This document shows, piece by piece, positions 5,326-8,640 of a stretch of 8,640 nt of DNA (position 1 is its first letter; each line of letters begins with the position of its first letter). Made by a program: the position numbers and the translations under genes. Under the pieces are notes generated by a model that saw nothing but the letters and a program-made list of their open reading frames with translations, was not told the DNA's origin and searched no databases. Source of the stretch: Candidatus Babeliales bacterium (lineage in GTDB: Bacteria > Babelota > Babeliae > Babelales > CAIQNR01). The stretch spans positions 1-8,640 of the forward strand of contig JAIPGS010000036.1 of NCBI GenBank assembly GCA_021735725.1, read 5' to 3'.

Positions 5326-6414
5326 TTATACATTAAATTTAATGTTTAAACAATCCCCATCTTGTACAAGGTAATCTCTGCCTTCTGTTTTAAGTTTTCC
5401 ATGAGTTTTGAGTGCAGATTCTGATCGTAGTTCTTTTATATCATTATAATTAAAAACTTCTGCGCAAATAAAACCACGTTCTAAATCAGAATGAATTTCC
5501 CCAGCTGCTTGGCGAACTGTTATGCCTTTTTTTATTGGCCATGCATGTGCTTCTTTTGGTCCAACAGTAAAGAATGTTATTAAACCAAGTTCTTGATATG
5601 CTTTTTTAATAACAGTTTCTAAACCTTTAGTTTGCATTCCAAGCATTTCCATCATTTCAGCAACTTGTTCGTCATCTAATTGTGTCAGTTCATATTCAGT
5701 TTGTGCGCACACAGGAATAACACTGTCTTGTCCAAAAGTGTTAACTAATGTTTTATAATGTTCATTGTTTTTATAGGCATCTTCCATAAAATCGTTTTCT
5801 GCCATATTTGCAACCATTAAAAACTTTTTACCAGAAAATAGTTCAAGGTGTGGTAATTGATGTTCAAGTAATAATGCACGAACAGCTTTTACATTTTGAT
5901 AATTAAGAAGATCTAAAATTTTGAGAAGAAGAACTTGTTCATCTTCGAGTTCTTTTTTTTCTTTTGGTTTGTTTTGAACAGCTCTGAACATGCTGCCAAG
6001 TTTTGCTTGTCGCTTTTCTATTGATTCCATATCTTTTAAAATAAGTTCTGAAATAATAGTATCATAATGATCAAGAGGATCAACTGCATCACCAAAACAA
6101 CGCATCACGTGTAAAATTAAATCAACTTCTCTGATATGGCTTAAAAACTGATTTCCTAGCCCTTCACCCTTAGATGCTCCCTTAACAAGACCTGCAATAT
6201 CAACAAAAGACACAGTTGCCGGAATGAGTTTTTGTGAACCATAGATAGATGCCATGTCGTTTAAACGTGGGTCTGGAACTTCGGTTATAGCTTGATGGGG
6301 ATCAATGGTACAAAAAGGGTAGTTTTCTGCGGGAACTTGTGATTTTGTAAGTGCGTTAAATAAGGTTGATTTTCCTACGTTGGGAAGGCCAACAAGGCCA
6401 GCTTTAATACTCAT
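5326..6414 (-). CDS. ychF: Redox-regulated/ribosome-associated ATPase YchF (Obg-like GTPase family)
   Basis: A 362-residue protein, the standard YchF/OLA1 length (about 363), matching the family throughout. The P-loop is GLPNVGKST (residues 9-17) and the switch region is DIAGLVKGASKGEGLGNQFL (72-91). The nucleotide-specificity motif is NMAE (203-206) instead of the NKxD of true GTPases, which fits ATP preference. A helical insert covers about 125-190. The C-terminal TGS domain (about 279-362) includes EAHAWPIKKG, AAGEIHSDLERGFICAEV and the terminal CLNIKFNV. YchF is a cytoplasmic ribosome-associated P-loop ATPase involved in translation and stress responses. It is single-copy housekeeping and appears unrelated to the flanking effector-like genes. 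The start is the expected MSIKAGLVGLPNVG; the Shine-Dalgarno is weak. Confidence 0.97.
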   Translation of the reverse strand: MSIKAGLVGLPNVGKSTLFNALTKSQVPAENYPFCTIDPHQAITEVPDPRLNDMASIYGSQKLIPATVSFVDIAGLVKGASKGEGLGNQFLSHIREVDLILHVMRCFGDAVDPLDHYDTIISELILKDMESIEKRQAKLGSMFRAVQNKPKEKKELEDEQVLLLKILDLLNYQNVKAVRALLLEHQLPHLELFSGKKFLMVANMAENDFMEDAYKNNEHYKTLVNTFGQDSVIPVCAQTEYELTQLDDEQVAEMMEMLGMQTKGLETVIKKAYQELGLITFFTVGPKEAHAWPIKKGITVRQAAGEIHSDLERGFICAEVFNYNDIKELRSESALKTHGKLKTEGRDYLVQDGDCLNIKFNV

Positions 6415-6452
6415 ACTATTATTCTTTACAGTTAATTATTGTTTTTAGTGAA

Positions 6453-6458
6453 AGTATA
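6453..6458 (-). promoter_or_regulatory. Possible -10 box for ychF
   Basis: On the minus strand, TATACT (5 of 6 matches) lies about 40 bases upstream of the ychF start. The region 17 bases further upstream is only T-rich, with no clear -35 box. Confidence 0.3.
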
Positions 6459-6522
6459 AGAATAACTGAAAAATGAAAAAAAGAGAACAGGTTTCTTGGT
6501 TTAAGCTCAATGGGTGAATTAA

Positions 6523-6551
6523 TTGACAAATTGATAAAAAAATAGTACGCT
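6523..6551 (+). promoter_or_regulatory. Candidate upstream promoter for the UIM/cysteine-protease gene
   Basis: A perfect TTGACA (6523-6528) is followed 17 bases later by the weak hexamer TACGCT (6546-6551). It competes with a second candidate at 6559-6586. Confidence 0.35.
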
Positions 6552-6558
6552 TAAAGGG

Positions 6559-6586
6559 TTGGGTGATGATAGAGGGGCACTATAAT
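6559..6586 (+). promoter_or_regulatory. Candidate proximal promoter with perfect -10
   Basis: A perfect TATAAT (6581-6586) lies 16 bases after TTGGGT (6559-6564, only TTG conserved). Transcription would start near 6593, leaving a very short leader that still contains GGAG (6594-6597). Confidence 0.45.
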
Positions 6587-6593
6587 AGAAAAA

Positions 6594-6597
6594 TGGA
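6594..6597 (+). promoter_or_regulatory. Ribosome binding site that decides the start at 6606
   Basis: GGAG lies 8 bases before the ATG at 6606 but only 2 bases before the ATG at 6600. Spacing therefore favours 6606. Starting there also gives a standard signal peptide beginning MKKLII. Confidence 0.6.
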
Positions 6598-6605
6598 GTA
6601 TGGTT

Positions 6606-7925
6606 ATGAAAAAATTAATAATAATGGGATGCTTGGTTTTTAAGGCAGCATATGCTATTGATGAACACTTAGAAAAAGCATTACAACAATCGCGGCAAGA
6701 GATGGGACGTTACGGAATTGGTTTGTCTCACGAAGATGAATTAAGCCAAGCATTAAAAAATTCTCTTATGCAAAGCACTCTTGAAGATGATCAAGCTTTG
6801 CAAAAAGTTTTGAATGATTCTTTGCATGTACCATCAACTTTACCTCAGCATGTTGATCATCATGATGCAGAGTTGGAACGTATATTGCGATTAAGTGCGC
6901 AAGAAGCTTTTCAAAAAGAAGAACAAGAAAAAGCTGATAAAAAAAGAGTTGCGCAAAAAAAACAACAAATGGAACGCGATGAAAAATTAGCGAACAAAAT
7001 ACAAGCAGATTTATATGCTCAAAAGCTGCAAATGGAACGTGATGAAAAGTTAGCACAACGCATTCAAGCAGGAAAATCTGTTGCTTCTTCTGCTTCATTG
7101 GTGCTCCGTAGTCCTCATAATACAAAAGGAAAAGGACGCGCTCTGTCTACAAAAAGCGATGATGAAAATTTTGAAGAGTTGTTACAAAAAACACAAAGAG
7201 AATCTTTGATGGGTGCTTTTAAGGGTGCATCTTTTATAGATGATGGTGTTGCAACAGAAATAACATTAGGTAAAAGCACAAAAGTATGGAAAGGGGCTTT
7301 TCTTAAGTTTCCACACAATAATAATGCGATACTTAAGCAACTTATTGTTCCAACGCAAACAAAGGCAACATGCGGAGCTCATTCAGTGAGTAATGCCGTA
7401 AGAATTATATATGCATTACGTGAAAAAGAATTTCCTCGTGAAGCTCTTGAAAATGAATGTTCTCATGATAAAAATATATGGTTAGAGCCACTTGCATTGC
7501 ATAATGTATGGGTTCGATATGGAAAAGTACCAGTTAAAAAAGACACAATGTTGCCAATTAAAGCCGTATTTGTGGATAAAAATGCAAAAAATCTTTTTAA
7601 TGTAAGTGCAGGTCTTGAACAAGTAGCAAGTATTAAAAAAGTAGCGAAAGATTTAAGAGAGACTCAAGGAAGTTTTATTCGTGTTTTTTTTATTTTTACA
7701 GGATCACGTCCTGATGAAAAAATAAAGAGTAATAATAAAGATAAGATTTTTTCTGATCCCTTGGGGCACTGGTACACCCTGGTGCTATATCAACAGATTG
7801 ATGCAATAACGGGAGAAAAAGTGCGTGAATATGTAGTTGCAGATTCTTTAGGAAACATGAATCGATTAGCAGATGATACTGTTCATTTAATTATCAATAT
7901 CATTGAATGTGGTATGAATTCTTAA
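6606..7925 (+). CDS. Secreted multi-UIM, Josephin-like cysteine protease, candidate deubiquitinase effector
   Basis: A 439-residue protein from the 6606 start (two residues longer from 6600). A signal peptide covers 1-17 (cleavage after AYA). UIM-like helices follow: L22-x2-A25-x3-S29; L46-x2-A49-x3-S53; weaker versions at L65-V68-S72 and L90-I93-S97; and a degenerate one at 189-196. Residues 121-155 hold two copies of QMERDEKLAxxIQA, resembling inverted UIMs (MIU). The C-terminal domain (about 230-439) has Gln251, Cys256, His259 and Asn263 in QTKATCGAHSVSNA, then His388 in GHWYTLVLY and Asp413 in VVADSLGN. The Cys-His-Asp order with Gln five residues before Cys fits a papain-fold (clan CA) peptidase. 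The C-x2-H-x3-N and HW-aromatic-T details match Josephin enzymes such as ataxin-3, which also carries UIMs. I infer an exported deubiquitinase; other papain-like activities remain possible. Confidence 0.82.
   Translation: MKKLIIMGCLVFKAAYAIDEHLEKALQQSRQEMGRYGIGLSHEDELSQALKNSLMQSTLEDDQALQKVLNDSLHVPSTLPQHVDHHDAELERILRLSAQEAFQKEEQEKADKKRVAQKKQQMERDEKLANKIQADLYAQKLQMERDEKLAQRIQAGKSVASSASLVLRSPHNTKGKGRALSTKSDDENFEELLQKTQRESLMGAFKGASFIDDGVATEITLGKSTKVWKGAFLKFPHNNNAILKQLIVPTQTKATCGAHSVSNAVRIIYALREKEFPREALENECSHDKNIWLEPLALHNVWVRYGKVPVKKDTMLPIKAVFVDKNAKNLFNVSAGLEQVASIKKVAKDLRETQGSFIRVFFIFTGSRPDEKIKSNNKDKIFSDPLGHWYTLVLYQQIDAITGEKVREYVVADSLGNMNRLADDTVHLIINIIECGMNS
6660..6905 (+). repeat. Array of four UIM-type motifs within the protease gene
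   Basis: This covers residues about 19-100. Cores follow hydrophobic-x2-Ala-x3-Ser with acidic residues upstream: EHLEKALQQSRQE, DELSQALKNSL, QALQKVLNDSL and AELERILRLSAQE. The first two are canonical. The third and fourth replace the Ala with Val and Ile, which would be expected to weaken ubiquitin binding. Confidence 0.75.
6966..7070 (+). repeat. Two copies of a 14-residue MIU-like repeat within the protease gene
   Basis: QMERDEKLANKIQA (residues 121-134) and QMERDEKLAQRIQA (142-155) are 21 residues apart. The DNA copies differ mainly at third positions. The D-E-x-L-A-x-x-(I/L)-Q pattern resembles inverted ubiquitin-interacting motifs. Confidence 0.7.
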
Positions 7926-7951
7926 GCCATCAACAAAACTCTTGGCTTTTT
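7924..7951 (+). terminator. Possible Rho-independent terminator after the protease gene
   Basis: AAGCCA (7924-7929) pairs with TGGCTT (7943-7948) and is followed by further Ts to 7951. The stem is short (6 bp) and the loop long (13 bases), and it overlaps the stop codon, so confidence is moderate. Confidence 0.5.
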
Positions 7952-8010
7952 AAATTTGTTTTTGTAGGATCATAAAGAGTGTAATGAAATTATTGTCCAT
8001 GGTAACTTAT

Positions 8011-8016
8011 AAGGAG
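8011..8016 (+). promoter_or_regulatory. Ribosome binding site that decides the start at 8023
   Basis: AAGGAG lies 6 bases before the ATG at 8023. The in-frame upstream ATG at 7984 has no comparable site, so 8023 is the likely start. Confidence 0.7.
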
Positions 8017-8022
8017 AGCATT

Positions 8023-8235
8023 ATGGATGCTATGTGTAAAGCAAAAATTGGTAAAGCATTATGGTTTGTAACAGGTTTAACAGCGTTGTCTGTTGGTCTT
8101 GGAGCAGTAGGAGTTAATGTTCTTGGAATGCTTCATATGGAAAGTTTACAAACTGTTTTGCGTTATTTTGTTGGTGTTGCTGGGCTTGCAAGCATTGTTA
8201 TGTTTTTTATGGAATGCGCACGCGGCAAATGCTAA
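8023..8235 (+). CDS. DUF378 family small membrane protein
   Basis: A 70-residue protein from the 8023 start, the usual DUF378 size (about 60-75). It has two transmembrane helices: about 11-32 (LWFVTGLTALSVGLGAVGVN) and about 43-62 (LRYFVGVAGLASIVMFFM), joined by a short loop (GMLHMESLQTV). The pattern hydrophobic-GLTALSVGLGAVGV followed by a spacer and VGVAGLASI corresponds to the family's NWGLVG...GLAGL layout, though the usual NW pair is replaced. It is an inner-membrane protein of unknown function. The family is common in Bacteria and, as I recall, often present in several copies in Dependentiae. Cysteines near both ends (C5, C64, C70) are notable. An in-frame ATG at 7984 would add 13 residues but lacks a ribosome binding site. 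A strong terminator follows. Confidence 0.78.
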   Translation: MDAMCKAKIGKALWFVTGLTALSVGLGAVGVNVLGMLHMESLQTVLRYFVGVAGLASIVMFFMECARGKC

Positions 8236-8255
8236 TTTTTTAGTATTAAGATTAT

Positions 8256-8290
8256 AAAAAGGTTCAGATTAATTTCTGGACCTTTTTTTT
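8256..8290 (+). terminator. Rho-independent terminator after the DUF378 gene
   Basis: A 13-bp stem (8256-8268 AAAAAGGTTCAGA with the complementary arm TCTGGACCTTTTT, one G-U pair) with a 6-base loop ends in a run of Ts up to 8290. Confidence 0.9.
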
Positions 8291-8349
8291 GTGGAATAAG
8301 CTTATAGAGTATCTATTTGTAAATTATTATTGATTGAGGAAGTACTTTT

Positions 8350-8379
8350 TTGTTATCCTTAAAATAGGTTAAAAATAAT
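8350..8379 (+). promoter_or_regulatory. Candidate promoter for the gene starting at 8421
   Basis: TTGTTA (8350-8355) and AATAAT (8374-8379, 5 of 6) are 18 bases apart. It lies between the terminator at 8290 and the next start. Confidence 0.35.
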
Positions 8380-8420
8380 CTAATAAAATGAGTACAGGTT
8401 ATAAAAATGGAGAATGTATT

Positions 8421-8640
8421 ATGGATCGTTATAAAAAAATAGTTTTATGTCTTTTTTTAAGTGTTTTTTCTGCTCAAGCAGGTTGGTTCAATGATACAAA
8501 AAATTGGATAAAGAAAACTGAACAAAAAATTGAAAATATTGTGACTGATTCGGTAAAAAAAGTAAGAAGTGTTTTTATTTCTGATACAAAAAAACCTACT
8601 CCATCATTAGTTTTACCCATAAAAAAAGTTCCACCAGTAG
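8421..8640 (+). CDS. Secreted hypothetical protein, N-terminal part (runs off the window)
   Basis: An open frame of 73 codons continues past the window edge. Residues 1-20 form a Sec signal peptide (KIVLCLFLSVFSAQA, cleavage after AQA). The mature part begins GWFNDTKNWIKKTEQKIENI, an amphipathic Lys-rich helix, and then turns into a Pro/Lys-rich segment (TKKPTPSLVLPIKKVPPV). GGAG (8409-8412) lies 8 bases before the ATG and supports this start over the out-of-frame ATG at 8407. I do not recognise the family, and the C-terminus is not visible. It is probably periplasmic or exported. Confidence 0.72.
   Translation, partial: MDRYKKIVLCLFLSVFSAQAGWFNDTKNWIKKTEQKIENIVTDSVKKVRSVFISDTKKPTPSLVLPIKKVPPV

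Noticed and set aside
6766..7318. Antisense open frames opposite the UIM region of the protease gene
   Set aside because: They lie fully inside a well-supported gene and have no family similarity or initiation signals.
7371..7840. ULP1/adenain-type (clan CE) protease assignment for the 6606-7925 product
   Set aside because: Clan CE enzymes run in the order His, Asp/Asn, Gln, Cys. Here Gln and Cys come first, then His, then Asp, which fits clan CA (papain-like, Josephin).
7984..8022. Upstream start for the DUF378 gene at 7984
   Set aside because: It has no ribosome binding site, the extension is not part of the family, and a good AAGGAG precedes the ATG at 8023.
1..8640. CRISPR array, insertion sequence, integrase or phage attachment site
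   Set aside because: No regularly spaced short direct repeats, transposase or integrase frames, or terminal inverted repeats were seen. The tRNA-Gln 3' end is not duplicated in the window.

Overview
This is an AT-rich bacterial window with short intergenic gaps. It combines ordinary housekeeping genes (rsmH tail, spoVG, tRNA-Gln, a Maf-family gene, an hspR-type regulator, ychF, a DUF378 protein) with secreted proteins carrying eukaryote-like ubiquitin modules. That mix suggests a host-associated bacterium that lives inside protists. My best guess is the phylum Dependentiae (TM6), because low GC, many signal-peptide proteins, DUF378 and ubiquitin-related domains are typical there. This is an inference, since no rRNA or other phylogenetic marker was compared.

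Layout. Positions 1-45 hold the C-terminus of an RsmH-like methyltransferase. A promoter then leads into spoVG (153-479), tRNA-Gln(TTG) (506-580) and a terminator. A Maf-family pyrophosphatase gene (642-1244) runs convergently to two minus-strand genes: an unknown helical protein (1343-1795) and an HspR-like MerR regulator (1922-2362). On the plus strand follow a secreted coiled-coil protein (2550-3200), possibly preceded by a tiny ORF, and a large secreted protein (3347-5212). ychF (5326-6414) lies on the minus strand and shares a bidirectional terminator with the large gene. Divergent from ychF is a second large secreted protein (6606-7925). A DUF378 membrane protein (8023-8235) and the start of another secreted protein (8421 to the window edge) complete the window.

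The most interesting content is the pair flanking ychF. The 3347-5212 product has, in order, a signal peptide, a HAD-type phosphatase domain with all four motifs, a RING-type zinc finger, a long array of tyrosine repeats of the type YEEPV/YAEPV, and two textbook ubiquitin-interacting motifs (UIMs). The 6606-7925 product has a signal peptide, four to five UIM-like helices, two inverted-UIM-like repeats, and a C-terminal cysteine-protease domain. Its catalytic signature (Q-x4-C-x2-H-x3-N, then HWYT, then ADS) resembles Josephin deubiquitinases such as ataxin-3. I infer a candidate ubiquitin ligase and deubiquitinase pair of secreted effectors aimed at host ubiquitin signalling. The motifs are directly visible; catalytic activity and delivery into a host are inference.
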